A stretch of DNA of 64,000 bases from assembly GCF_910596095.1 (NCBI RefSeq), contig NC_056543.1, positions 19,917,542 through 19,981,541 of the forward strand. Direction: 5' to 3'. This DNA is from Thunnus maccoyii (Eukaryota; Chordata; Actinopteri; Scombriformes; Scombridae). Of this stretch, positions 1-23,010 are shown in pieces (position 1 is the stretch's first letter; every line of letters begins with the position of its first letter). The position numbers and the translations under genes are program-made. Under the pieces are notes generated by a model. It was not told the origin of the DNA. It saw only the letters and a program-made list of their open reading frames with translations, and did no database searches.

Positions 1-3000
1 TTCTTATTGTATAGGAGTGTATATATGTAGTGACCGAATCAATATATTGAATGGTTCTGTGTATGGATAGCCTTAAATACTTGTTCTGTAAACATCTCTT
101 AACTATTGCCACTCCCAAAGACAATTATGGTGAAATGAATAGTCGCATCACTCAAGCTTTATATCGAAGCAATGCATCATAGCGTCCATTTTCAGGCTGA
201 TTACTCTCTGCCAGCCCTGAACATAATTTCCCTGCCACATCTTTCACAAACACAATATCAATACTAATTAGCGATAAATGTATCTTCTCATATTTTATTC
301 ATTTGCAGGTTAGGTGACCTCCAAATGGAGATGTTTCAATCTGGTTTTGTACCTCACTCCAACAAATAGGACAGGATTCTTGGATAAACCATTAGTGCTG
401 TGAGTCTCACATTAATACCCTGCAGATTGTGAGTTCCCAAGTAGCTATTATTTGTCAAATGGATCAATTTTACGAATAAGTAGTCACTTTTATCTACATG
501 ATCTCCCCGGTGCTGTCGCAGTTCAGTTCAGGAAGCGCTTCACTTCTTCATCTTTATGCACACATCAGATCAATTTGCCAGCACATGCTTTAACATGATC
601 TACATGATCTGTAATTTTGCTATAATCATCATCATAAACAAGAGCATTCTAGCCTGCAGTCCCTTTTAATATTGTGAACATAATGGCAGATTTTCTTTTG
701 CTGACCTGGTAATAGCAGACCTTCATTACCATTTTCAATTATTTTACCGATGGCTCACTGAAGCTTTTAAATGCAGATTTTAGTGTCTGGCACATTGGGC
801 CATTTTGACCCAATTCTCTTTGCTTTAGATATGGCTATTTAGGATAGGGATTTTCAAAAGAGGAGCTTTCTCTTTCTCTTGCGACAGAAAATGGCTTTTC
901 AGGATGCTCGTATCTGTGTATCATTAAATAGTGGTGTGTTTTCCATTCATAGCACCCAAAGTACAAAGAAAAACAGAGGAGCAGGACTTGCCTGTACTCA
1001 CTGGCAAAGTCCAGTCCAGTAGTGTGTCATTTTCTATCCTCTGGAGGCCCTGCTTCATTAGAAAACATCAGACTGCCAGCGGGGAACGAGTTCATCACTG
1101 AAGTTCACCCACACTGATCCACACTCAGAATGAGTAATGTACACTTCTGTAGTGTGTTTGTTTGCGTGTTTTGTTAGGACTTCTCAGGCAAAACTAGTGG
1201 GGATGTACTTCACCTGAGCACCAATAACAACATGATATTTGCTTACATTTTTCAACATTACCCGACAGTGGACAGTTTGTGTTTGTCAGCGTGGTATTTC
1301 ACCATCTGGTTCACCGGTACTCTTTGCACTCTACAAATCAACATGCTGTTGATGAAGCTGTATCCTCAGCGCTTCATGGGGAGGAAAAGTCTGTTTTTTA
1401 GGTCAGTGCTCTCATACTTTCTGTGCAGCCCTTTTAGGACCTACAAAAGCCACAGAGGGGAGATGTGTTGCTGTCAGGCAGAGCATCTCTCACGACACCA
1501 TCAGTCGCACTGTGATCAAGTCGTTCTCTGTGTGTTTCCTCCCAACAGCTGAGTCTCAGCCCATAACCCTGCTGTAACACTTGGGACACTGATATATAGA
1601 CATCTATTATATTTAATGTGTGTTCATTGTACACCATTAATTAAACAAACATTCAATGGATATGTTATAAGCTGTGTTCTTTAGAGTATTTTGAAACAAA
1701 GTGAACAAAGCGAACATATTGTGCTAGCAATTTAATACATTCGTGTTTTTTTTTAAACATGTCTGACCTTTCTTCTTTTTCATCTGCTTAAGACTATTGA
1801 CTGATGGCAAATTAAACTGTGCCTGATTGTTTCTCTCCAGCTTAATGAGAACAGCTGCAGCAGATCAATATATCCATTTGTAAAGTAAAATCTAATTGGA
1901 AATTGTTGCCCATATGCAACTGCTGTCAGAGACAGAGGCAGAACCGCTGGCTGGCTGGCTGGCAGGCAGGCAGGCAGGCAGAGCCAGGGGGTGCTTTGGC
2001 AAAAACCAGATAACAGTAATTTGTTATCTGCCTCATAATGAATAACGAGAAATCAAACAGATTCCTCTGCTTATGTGGAACCCTCTTCCCCAATATATTG
2101 GCAGCGTTTAATTGTGTTCTCCAGCTGAAACCCTCTCAGCTTTTGAGGTTTCATTCGTCATCTGAGAAATACAGCTGCGCCAATCCGCTTATCAATGTGT
2201 GTCTCGGCGATGTTTCCATGGAAACTGTGTTTACTGCCCCACAGTGTTCTAAAAATGGTTCCAAAGTGATAAGGTGCCAGACAAGTGAGAGCAATGAAAT
2301 GACAATGATTGACACTGTAACAGGTTAAATGAAAACATAAACAATTATATGTACGTGTTTATGAACTGTTGAAACAAATTCTGTGCATCAGATTTTTATT
2401 ACTTAACATTATCAGGTGCAAATTGTTTGTGTTTACCTATTTTTGTCCCACTAATTATTTAGAGCACACAGAGAAATGGTGAATTAAAAATGAGGATTTC
2501 TCTCACTGCCTCTCATTTCTCCAAATGCTCTTCATAAGTCTTGCTGGCAGCTCTGTAGAAGTGCTGAATATGCCAGCTAGTGAGTACCATTTAGATAGAG
2601 GCAAATTAGAAATTAGAATTGACCTCATGCCAATTTCCTGCTCAGTGTGAAGTCCAAACAGTGGTATCAGAAAGGCCAACTAATGTCATTATTTCTCTTT
2701 TGTCTTCTAATAATGTGGGTTTTTGTTGGCATGTTATCCAAATCTGGACACTTCAAGATATTTCCTTTTATTCAGCGAGAAGATTTCAACCCACTGATTT
2801 TTTTTCCCTCAGTGTCTCCATGTGAAGGTGAGAGACATGACTTCAATATTCAACCAAACTTGGTTTATCAAAACATGAAAGAAAATACACTTCACATAAA
2901 AAACACTTTAATAGACATTTATTCAGTCATTATCTATGGTATTATATTTAATTCCCTCTTCTATCTCACCACTGATTTTTTTTCCTCACACTGTGCTTGA

Positions 3001-6000
3001 ATGCTGTTAAATGTGTTGTCAAGGAGACGATTATCAGCTGTCTTAGATGAAGGAGACAGTTAGCTCTGTTCTCATGACAGTCAGCGTGGAGGAAATAACT
3101 TTGCATTTGTCAAGTTTTAAGTAGGATTTTAGTATCAGGGGGTTTCAGTTAAGCTCTGATATCTTGTTTAATCATTTGAATGTGAACTTTTTCTTTTGAC
3201 TGAACTTCCAAAAGTTAGATTGTTCCTTTGTATGCATTATATGGTCGTGATGTCAGGGATCTCTCTTGTTTTCTGGTGTGTCTTGACATTAATTAGTTCG
3301 TTCTTAAACTGCTGAAACTTTGACATACAGTACAGAATGATGAAAATGACTCTGTCTATAGTTGTTAATGACAGAAAGAAAATGCTGTGATAGTTCTTAT
3401 TAAATTATTCATCAGTCCAGACCACTAACTGGTCAGAGAGTGCCTACCTTTGACATAATAAGAGCGAAGCGGCTTCACATACCAGTGAGCTGTCAGGTAA
3501 CTTCTCTAACCATGTCTCGTCACTGGATGATCTGACAGCACCACAGCATGTCCACCATCCAACAAGACTTTCATTCTAAAATGAGATCGGCACCATAAAA
3601 AAAAAGGTGACACTCTGATGAAGTGAGTACTTGCAAAAAATGTACCCTCTGTCTCTGGAATATTTCCATATTAGTAACTTAAAAACAACATAATCTATTT
3701 TCTTTTTAATTTTTTAAACATTTTATATCAATAACATTTTTATTTCATTTATTAGGGTCACCAATGGTGTGAGACTCCATGACATCTTCACTGGTTGACA
3801 ACATCTTTTCTGTAAAAGCTGCATCTTTGACATGTACAGGATTTAACCAATATTGGCACTTGTTAAATGCTTCATACTTTACCTTACATCTTTTCACAAA
3901 GTACATGTGAATAGAGATCAAATATATTATTCCTTGTTTATTATTTACCTCACTGAATCCATGGAAACCACAGAGGAGGAGATGTCGACAGAGTGATGAT
4001 GAGTAGTGAAAGACTTTTCAGCTTTGAGACAAGTGATGTGTCTTCAGTCTCTTGCACATTCTTTGTAAAGTCAGTCAACTGTGGCATATTTGAATATGAT
4101 ATATAAGTCAGTGTGGTCCGGTGTGTCTCAAAAGAAAAGGATCTGATGCATAAATCTAGTTTGACATCATCATTTTCCACCTGCCATTGAAAACTGTACG
4201 AATGCCAGCATAAGTCCAAAGGCTTGTGGTGCTTTGGAAATATAATTACAGTTTGAAAATAAAACTATTATATTTACACTAGATTCGAGGAAATATATCA
4301 GTGTTTTCTAAGAATCCAAGTTTTAATTTACAATTCAGGATTTAAGGTGCGATTACTAATTAGATTAAGAGTTCTGAACCAAATGTGCCATTTCGAACTA
4401 GATTCAAAGCTTGAGGAGCTTTTCATGATTAACTCCAGATAAACAAAAGACACGCTGGAAACTACCAGATTCATGATAAAACACTATTTAATTTTTGAAT
4501 GAAAATTTAAAAACAGGTTGTGAGTACAACTGTAAATATAGTAAACCTACAATGCTTTCTGACAGTGTAAAGTTAGACACATGATGAGTAGGAGAAGAGA
4601 CGTGGCAAGTGTCCAGTCAAGAAGACACTGATGCTTGATAATAGAGAGTGGTGTTTCTGCAGGCTGCCAATGATCCTTTACTGCTGGTATTCAGGATAAC
4701 ACACAGTGGCTCACAAGCTTAACATGAAGTGCTTTACTTGTAGGTAGTATTTAAATTCACTACTGAAACAAAAAAACACAGTCAACCCTCACTAGTACAG
4801 TATAGTATGCATCTCACTTCTATAGAACTGGATTCACTTTGAGTGTGACAGTCAGTCATCTTTAATGTATTCTTCCGTTTGACAGGCTGCATGCTAATCA
4901 CTTTTAATGAAGGCATGTTTGTGCAAGCGCATCATGTCTTGGATTCTCTACTTACAGTGAGTATACCTGCACATACTCTGCTGTGACAACAATCATAAAC
5001 TTCCCTGTTTCTTCCTGTTCTTTCTTTTACACCAAAAAGGAATTTCCAACCACAGCTTTAAAATTGTTAAATTAGGGTGGAATATCAGCACACATTAATA
5101 TTCAACACAAGCCTCTGTTTATAAGAGATTAGTTTCCCCATAAATATCTAAAAAAGCCAGGGAATAAGCTCTGCCGCTCTGCCAGTGTTCCTCTCATGGG
5201 TAATTGGTCTCATAACATACTTCTAAGCTTTGCTGAAAGGAAAAAAGAAATTGATGTAAACTAGTTAAGCAATTGAAACGGCATTCAATCTTCAATCTAT
5301 TCTTGCATCATTTTGACAGCTGCGCAACTCCAGTGACAACGCTCAGTGAGACAAGCCTCTGAGCTAGAAATAGATAAATCGTGAGCCAGACTCAACATGG
5401 AGCAGACACTGGCCAGGGAAAAGGAGTATATGTGTTATTTAGCTTTGGATGACTGCACAGAAGCTGGAACTCAGGGGAGTCATCCTGACATGCAGATCTG
5501 AGTGAAAACATGATAGATTTCCTCTTCGGCTGCAGCCACTGCCTTGCTTGAAGAGTAATTGCCCAACAAACTGAACACAGTCATTAGCGTTCAACAGGAT
5601 GTATACATCCTGTGGCATTTTATTCAGCTGTTTGAAAGAGCAGAGGCAGAGCAACTGTGGAGCGTGTGTGGGGGTCTAGACTGGGGATCAGCGGGTTTTC
5701 TGTGCTCAGTGATGGAGAAAGGCTCTGTGGCTGTCAGGTTGCTCCCACTGATGAAGGAGAGCTGTGATTGACAGATGAGTTTTAGTGAAGACCACTGCTG
5801 CTCTCCTCTCTTGGCCTGAGGGATAACATGACCTAAGGAGCAACATCCTTGTGGGCATTTAAGCTGCTCATTCACCCTTGGTTCACTCTATAGCTCCTAC
5901 TATCTAGGGATGAGTATTTTAAACATTATGTGTCTGTATTTAATCCAGGATGTGTGTATTCTAAAAATGTTTATCATTCCGTTGTGCGCCACATATGAGC

Positions 6001-8330
6001 CTCGAAATAGCTTCGTTTTGCTATGACATAGAGATTATGATAATTGTGTTGGGTGTTGTGGCACTCGAGAATTCACAAATCCTCCCTTCTCTTCAAGAAT
6101 CCACTCATTAAATCCTTTGCATTCTTCCTCCGGTGTGTCAGCAGCGTGGCGATGCCTCATCGAAACGGCTCCCACCACCAAGTTCCTTTCGCTGTATCCT
6201 TGCAAGGCCCGGGATCAGCTCCATGAGTTGAATTATAGAGCGAAAAAGTCATTAAGTGGGATAAAGATACAAGGAATCGATGGAGCAATGGATACTCTGC
6301 AGCTCTCAATTGTCTCCAGTCCAGTGAACATGAGCATCTCCAGCCGGTCCACAACAGTTACTGAAGGGGATCAATGACAACAGCCTACCCAGAATACATG
6401 GAGCTTTCAGCTGGTTGCTGCTTCAACCTCAAAAAAGGTACACAAATAACATGCTTATAGAAATATAGGGTATATGAATATTATTTTGGGGTGTGATGTT
6501 ATAACAGAGAGATTATAAAACCTTTTGTTTGCATCTTGAAGTTATAAATTGTGCTGCAAATCCTTTTAGAGAACACAATAAACCAGATGATGTAAAACCC
6601 TTAATTCCCCACAGAATAACAGGCAGTAGAGACCAATCTTTGTTGTGTGTGGGCAGCTTTAAAATTAGCGCCTTCGCCTGTCTAGAGCCTGTAATTTTAA
6701 TGGCTGTGTGGAAACTGCTGGATAAGTGAGACAGACAGTTCTTGTCCAAAGGATTGTTCTGTTTTATTCTCTCTTTTCACAGAGAGGGGTACACTACATC
6801 TCTCTCCCCCCGTAATGACACACAGATTTGACTTTTTCTCCTTTAATTATGTGACCCACCTGGCCCAAAGTCTTTCCTTATGGAAGCTAATGGCCAATTG
6901 AAGCTATGGTTGGTTGTCGTTACATCGACAAGCCAACTGCAGCTGTCTAGGAGAAGGGAAATAAATGACTTGAGTGCAAAGTGGATTTGGGCCCTTACCA
7001 GTTAGAAATGTATTCATTAAAGCAACTTCAGAGAATATTTGGTGTTATAAATGTTATTTTTTGCCTTGGATCAGACACAGTGACATTAGAGTCATGCACA
7101 TAAATCTGGATGATGTGCTTCTCATCATGACACCCACCTATTGCAAGACAAATCTGAGTTTGTTTGTTTCCCCTTGTTAATTAAAAGCCAAACATGGACA
7201 TACAGTACATGCGCCTGCCGGTAAATAATTCACAGCGCGCATTCAGTATTTATGGAGTCAAACATGCTGTAGAACACGCCATGCACAAAGACCTCTGATG
7301 ACACATCAATGTTAAACCCCACAACCAGAGCAAGCCACACATTGCCAACCATGAGATCCAATGTGACACTTGTAATTTGGACCTCAGCATTAAAAGAGGA
7401 GGAGAGCACGATGACTCGTCCTCAGGCTGAGAAAGGCCAAGATGATCTGGAAACTGGTCAGTAACCAAGTGCCAGACTAAAGTGTAATATTGCCCAGAGC
7501 ATGTCACAGCATTGAGGCATGTGATGCGTTGAGAGTAATCTCACAACACGCTGCCTGTGTTTGGCTTGATGTGAATGAAATTCTTTTTTCTCCCACTAAG
7601 TTTTAATAGCTGTTTCCTCCACAGCACATGCCTGTGTATTCATGTGGAATGAGTCATTCATGCCTGTGCTCCATGAAGCCTCACAGCCCACTCACAACCA
7701 CAGCCTCTTTTACTGCCAGATCCACATCCAGCCTCAGTATCAATACCGAGAGCTTATATATGCCTTCATAATAATTACTGAATCTTTGTGGTGTCCCACT
7801 AAACCTCTCTTCCTTCACCCCTGGGTTTCAGCCAGTCTTTAGTTTATTTCCTGGCGTCTCCGTCTGTGTCTGTGTCTGTCAGTCAGCTCCCCTCTGTCTC
7901 GCTCTGGGAGGCCAACCTTGCAGCATTTCCAATGATGTGCCTCGGAAATCTGTTTCCAGGGCAACCGGGGTACCAAATACTCTCCCAGCGGCTTCTCGCT
8001 GGTGCGTCCTTTGTTTACACTTTTCATATCTCTGCGAGGATGTAGGCTGTTCTAAACATACAGGGATGTGACCAAAAAAAAAGAAAATTGCGTAAAAAGG
8101 CCAGCCAAGGATGATGTCAGAGTAACTCCGTTAAATACACCCACATTATCGGCCTGATGATCGATCTGATTTCAGCTGAATTGCATTCCTGAATAATGAT
8201 GGTTATACGTTATTACACCTGTATGAGTACCAAGTTACATTTTCACTAGAGGATGTATATTTGTGTATTTAGTATTCATACAGATAAGTACACCACTGTA
8301 AAACATTAAAAAAATTAGATTAAAGCCAGT
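1..8330. other. Non-coding region upstream of glra2
   Basis: No open reading frame here resembles a known protein or joins into a spliced model. The frames are short, low in complexity and lack partner exons with matching phase. The sequence is AT-rich unique-looking DNA with one tetranucleotide repeat (1947-1981). It probably holds distal regulatory DNA of glra2, but I cannot point to individual enhancers without a species comparison. Confidence 0.6.
1947..1981. repeat. (CTGG)4(CAGG)4 compound microsatellite
   Basis: Four CTGG units at 1947-1962 are followed directly by four CAGG units at 1963-1978 and a partial unit. The two motifs differ by one base, so the block looks like one tetranucleotide array that changed unit half way. 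Confidence 0.9.
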
Positions 8331-8338
8331 TGATCCTT

Positions 8339-8540
8339 GATGCGCAGCTGCGCGCAAAGGGAGTTTCCCAAGCAAGCTGGTGAAGAAAAAGCTGTATAAT
8401 TTAAAACAGACACATTTCGTTATGTAACAGACACTGACGACAATATTTGGTTGGGTTTCTGTTGATTGCCTTCCTCGTTTATTGGACTTAATTGAAAACC
8501 AACTCACGTCCACCACTTTTAAGCCTCGCGCTTGCGCGTA
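8339..8540 (+). promoter_or_regulatory. glra2: Candidate glra2 promoter / 5' UTR region with NRF1-like sites
   Basis: About 0.45-0.65 kb before the glra2 start lie GC-rich words that stand out from the AT-rich surroundings: TGCGCAGCTGCGCG near 8341-8354, a near-palindrome with two TGCGC half-sites and an E-box CAGCTG in the middle, and GCGCTTGCGCG near 8527-8537. Both resemble NRF1 half-sites (YGCGCAYGCGCR). The transcription start is unknown; placement is inferred only from distance to the start codon. Confidence 0.3.
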
Positions 8541-8997
8541 AAGGAAACGGGAGCTGTCCAAGTGCTGAAATGAGAAAAGGCGTTCCACTCCCATTCCTCA
8601 ACAGAGGATGGTCCTCCAACTGCGAAAGATTTCACTTCATCAGAAACAACACAGACCTTCGGATTTGTCTTCACAGAGTGAGCTTTTAGATTTGAGCGAA
8701 CGCCAAAGCGGAAAGCTTCCAGCGGATGCGTTTTGGAGTTTCACCTTCTCGACGCCTGATGTTTCTTCACACCTCTTCTGCAAGAAATCTGTTTTTGGGA
8801 GTCAGAGTTTCATGAAACTAAACTATGATCTGTGGCTGCGTTAAGGAATGTCTCCTGTATTTTTGTATGACACAAGAACACCCAAACGCCCACGACTTGG
8901 TCAGGAAGAAAGCGGTACCCCAATTTGGATTATGTGTTTGACCAATGTAAACATATGGAAGAAATAAAAAAGTGAGCACATGAGAACACCACCCGGA

Positions 8998-19118
<10,121 letters not shown>

Positions 19119-20318
19119 AGGCTGTACCCTTGACATATAACATTATATTTCTCATTTCTCAGATTGAGAAATGCTTGAAAAGCACAGATGAGATAAGGTG
19201 GGAGACTGTGCATTGAGAGGTACAGTGGTGATAATAGTGGCGTTCTTTCAGGGATAATGTACAATGTTCATGCATCATACAGTAATGCTCATGTTCTGAT
19301 AACGTGAACAGCTCTCGAGACACAGATGCTTTTTTTGTTGTACTGCTGCATAATATTTTCTGAAGAATTTGGTAAAAAAAAATGGTTTTAACACAAGGCT
19401 TAGTAACATTCTGGAGAAGATGGACCAAATGTTTTTGAATCAATTCAGCCTTGACGTCTGTACAACCAAGGAACGAAGAAACATTCCATGGATTTGTAAT
19501 TGTAAAGTAGCTTAGTAAGACCCTCAAAGGCTTTTTGTGATTGCAACAAGAGGTATTTCTTATCAAGGATGTTTAGGAGTGTTTTATATTGTACTATTGC
19601 CATGGCACTTCCTCTCTGTTTATACAAAAAAGCAGCAAACATCTAAAATGTACAAGCAGAAAGCACACACAGATACATCCTTCAAGCATTAGGCAGCAGC
19701 ACACGTCTCAGGCATGAGCGTGAAGCAGATGAAAATCTGGAATTGGGAATTGGATAACGCATTTTTATGAAATACCTGAGGCCTTAGATATCAAAGATTT
19801 GGTGAGATGAAGAACTATGCTTCTCTATTTTTTCAAGGATCTCCTCATGTTTAGTGGTCTATCAAAGCCGAATGCACCGTTTGAGCTTTTCTACCTGTGG
19901 CCAGACATCCAAAGGTACTTCTTGTTGTTGTTTCCTTTTTCTCTTAATGTAATTATAAATCAAATTCATGGACAGCGGAGGTCACCTAAAGTCAGTGTAA
20001 GTTAATTAAGATGTTTTGAAGGTCATGAATTATTTTCATTCTAAAGTAATTTATCAAATAAAATGTCATATATTTCACAGGCTAGGTTGATAAAGTATAA
20101 TGGCCAATTATCGAGCAAGTGTATAGGTGAGCCTGCAAACTGTGAACATGCATTGCATTACTCAATGTTGTCATATGCTCATATCCACATGAATTCATTT
20201 ATATTCCAGGTAAATACTCCAGATATCTTAGGTATGGTTTTAGAGTTTGAGACTATGTTTTTTGTAGATTTAGTCTGATGAAATATTTATCGTAATGGAG
20301 GAAAGGTTATGTTTATTT

Positions 20319-20337
20319 AAAAAAAAAAAAAAAAAAA
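20319..20337. repeat. Poly(A) run, 19 nt
   Basis: Uninterrupted A19 after GTTTATTT. It may be a plain homopolymer or the tail of an old retroposed sequence; no element is visible before it. Confidence 0.85.
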
Positions 20338-20566
20338 GCTTTCTGTATACTTCTTCCACCTCCGCTGTGGACTGTTTCCCTTCACTTGGCGTGTTGTTGC
20401 TGGATGGTGACATATGTTTGTAGATGGGTTCAGCAGTGAAGGACAGATCTGCATAACATTCATGGTATAGAGCAGCTAATGGTCCTTGCACTCTTGATAT
20501 ACTGTGGTGAAGAACTCCTTTCTTGAATGCTATTCTTGAAAAAGGTTGTTTACCGGCCTGTACATC

Positions 20567-20572
20567 AATAAA
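20567..20572 (+). terminator. glra2: Candidate poly(A) signal for glra2
   Basis: AATAAA in the context CATCAATAAAATTGACTGTG, followed by T- and GT-containing sequence. An earlier AATAAA near 20055-20060 is an alternative. Confidence 0.4.
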
Positions 20573-21056
20573 ATTGACTGTGCACCATATTTACTTCATT
20601 TCCACTTCTCCTGTCACGTATAAGATACAGATCAATTCCGCTGCCTTTTTATCTGGTTTTGTTTTTATATTTCCATGCATTTATTGATGAGGTTACAACC
20701 TATATTGCTTTCTTTTTATATAAGAAATGTAGAGATAGATCCCTTCATGAAAAAAATATCTGATAAAATGAGGCACAAACACACAAAAATGCTTTTTGCG
20801 CCCGGTTACAGATCAGATCAAAGGAAACGACAAACACAGTCTCCTCTCCCCACTGAGCCCATAAGTCAGGGTGATGACACACGCCATGGATCGCTGGGTG
20901 GCCTGGGGTGACACAGATATGATCTGACAGTGGGTTTCCATTAATGCATGATAATGGACTTCACACTGTTGTGTAGAGATTCTATCAGATGGGGCTCACC
21001 CACCAAATGAAAGGAAAATACTGGTGTATTCACAAACACGAGGACAATTGTATTAG

Positions 21057-21083
21057 ATATATATATATATATATATATATATA
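21057..21083. repeat. (AT)n microsatellite
   Basis: About 13 AT dinucleotides in a row between TTAG and CTGGCTAA. Confidence 0.9.
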
Positions 21084-22488
21084 CTGGCTAATAAAGATGT
21101 ACCTTAAACTGTTCACACCTGTTGTTACTGCAGCTCAGACATGAACAACCCAAATGTATCATCCTTAAAGAAGCAGGAGTGACCACAGCTCTTTATGTGC
21201 AGATTGATATCCTGTAATCACATTATCCTACTAACAATGCCAGGATCCATCAACCCTTATATATCTATATATGGTATAGGTGAATACATGGTCTGTGGCA
21301 GGTTTATTGAGGGGGCTGCATGAGTCATCCAGCTGCTTTTTTATGCCGAAACACAGGGATTATAAACTAATCAATAATACTAATCCTCACACAGAAATCC
21401 CATCCATTTCACCGACACAGCCTTACATCACAGTCCATTGTTATTGTTGTTTGAATATGCAATAGGCTAGCCTTTATGCAATCAAATTTTAGTGCGGCGG
21501 CATTATGAAAGGAAAATTATGTGCAGCTTATAATTGTGTTTAAGAGAGAAACAACTTTCCATCATTCATTAAGGTTTATGGAGGCTGCTTTGTGAGGTCT
21601 GAGAGAGGAAAGAAATGAGAGTTGCCATAGCAACTGCACCGCAATTGAGAAGGCTAGTGTGTGAGAAAAGTGGGAAATTGATGAGTTAAGAACACTGGTA
21701 CATTATTTTGCTAAAAGTATTGTCTCTTAGGCCTGAACATGAATGCTGAACTAAATTTAAAAAAGTAATTTCTACTGTATTAATGTAATAATAAAACAAC
21801 CAGCACATTCTGTGTTTTTTTCAGTAGTTTATTTAGAGGATTATGTTTCCATGACACTCTTCACACTACACAACAGACACTGATTGTGGTATCTGCCTTA
21901 CAGATAGATGTTGGTCTAAAGTGGTACAGTGGAACACATGGCACTCTGCAGAGATATTGTTGGCTGATGTATGATCATCTTCACGGCTGGTGGTATTGAT
22001 CTTTACTCCTTATAGTTTAAGGTAACCTTGCCTATAGTCACTGAAAACCAAGTGTCTATGAATACCTCAACACACACTGAGGAGTGTTTACTCTAAAATG
22101 TATCACCATCTGAAAAACATGATTTTAATACAACTCAATCATCTCCATGACAACTGAGCAACTATCCGAAAAGAAGGCCACAGGATGTAGTTCAAGAATC
22201 ACAAAGCGAATGTTTGTTGAGGATTTCTTGTCATAACATCAATAGTGCAGCAACCTTCATACTCAGTGTTCACACTTATAAATTATTAAAACATTAGCCT
22301 GGTATATTAAAGAAGTATCTTGTGCGTATTTAATGTCTGAGAAGTATTATGCCTAATAGCTTCATAAAAATGTGTTGCTACGTGATAAGCAAAATGTGCA
22401 ACCTCAGCTAATGATAGAATTTATCTTTTACTTGATACCTCCAATTATAAAATATTTGATGAGATGAAAACAGTAGATTAAACAATAT

Positions 22489-23010
22489 AAAGACCCCCTC
22501 TATATCTTTTAAGACATATAAAAATCCTCTGTTCAGAATATTAGTGTCTGACATGTATTTTCCACAAAAAAATGTTGTTACCTAAAATCCTTAAAATGAC
22601 ATCTCCTCCTTCTCCCTCATTGAAAAATCCAGAAACTATGAATATGCAAATATTTTTCATTTCAAAAGTTTATCAATTAGAAACAAGATGCCTCCTTCTT
22701 AACTGAAAAGTCCATTCTCAGTGTTTGTGCACTAGAGACTTCAAGTTTCCACATCACACTTGTGTAAATTGCTATCTGGCTCCTATTGGCTCCAGACTAG
22801 TTGTGACGTCACAAATCCTGCTTGTAGGTACACACCTTAAACTCTGTTTTTAGGTGAGCACAGAGCAATTTTCCATTTTCAGCAGATAATCGTGAAAACA
22901 GCCTTCTAGTGTCAAACTCTGCACATACATCAATCTGCACAGTGAAGCTCAAACATCCAACTGAAGGAACAAGAAGAAAAGCTGAATTTTGATTGGAGGG
23001 GGACTTTAAA
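22489..23010 (+). repeat. MITE-like repeat, family B, copy 1
   Basis: The left end AAAGACCCCCTC is the reverse complement of the right end GGAGGGGGACTTT apart from mismatches, so the element has short terminal inverted repeats. Inner phrases (CATTTCAAAAGTTTATC, TCAGCAGAT, CTCTGCACATACAT, CACAGTGAAG, TCAAACATCC) recur at 42199-42511 and 52534-52805. It is non-coding, about 520 bp. Confidence 0.7.

Larger units (their letters stand above)
19119..20590 (+). other. glra2: Probable glra2 3' UTR
   Basis: Sequence after the glra2 stop has no coding signal and runs to an AATAAA at 20567-20572. It contains a run of 19 A residues (20319-20337). A 3' UTR of about 1.45 kb would be normal for a neuronal receptor gene, but the end is inferred only from the poly(A) signal. 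Confidence 0.45.

Noticed and set aside
1232-1552. 106-codon open frame on the plus strand upstream of glra2
   Set aside because: No recognisable protein family, no partner exons and composition like random AT-rich sequence. It is a chance open frame.
5439-5875. Overlapping open frames on both strands near 5.4-5.9 kb
   Set aside because: Frames overlap on opposite strands, and neither resembles a known protein or has splice partners.
7250-7507. Minus-strand open frame upstream of glra2
   Set aside because: Cys/Trp-rich chance frame without conserved motif or phase-matched neighbours.
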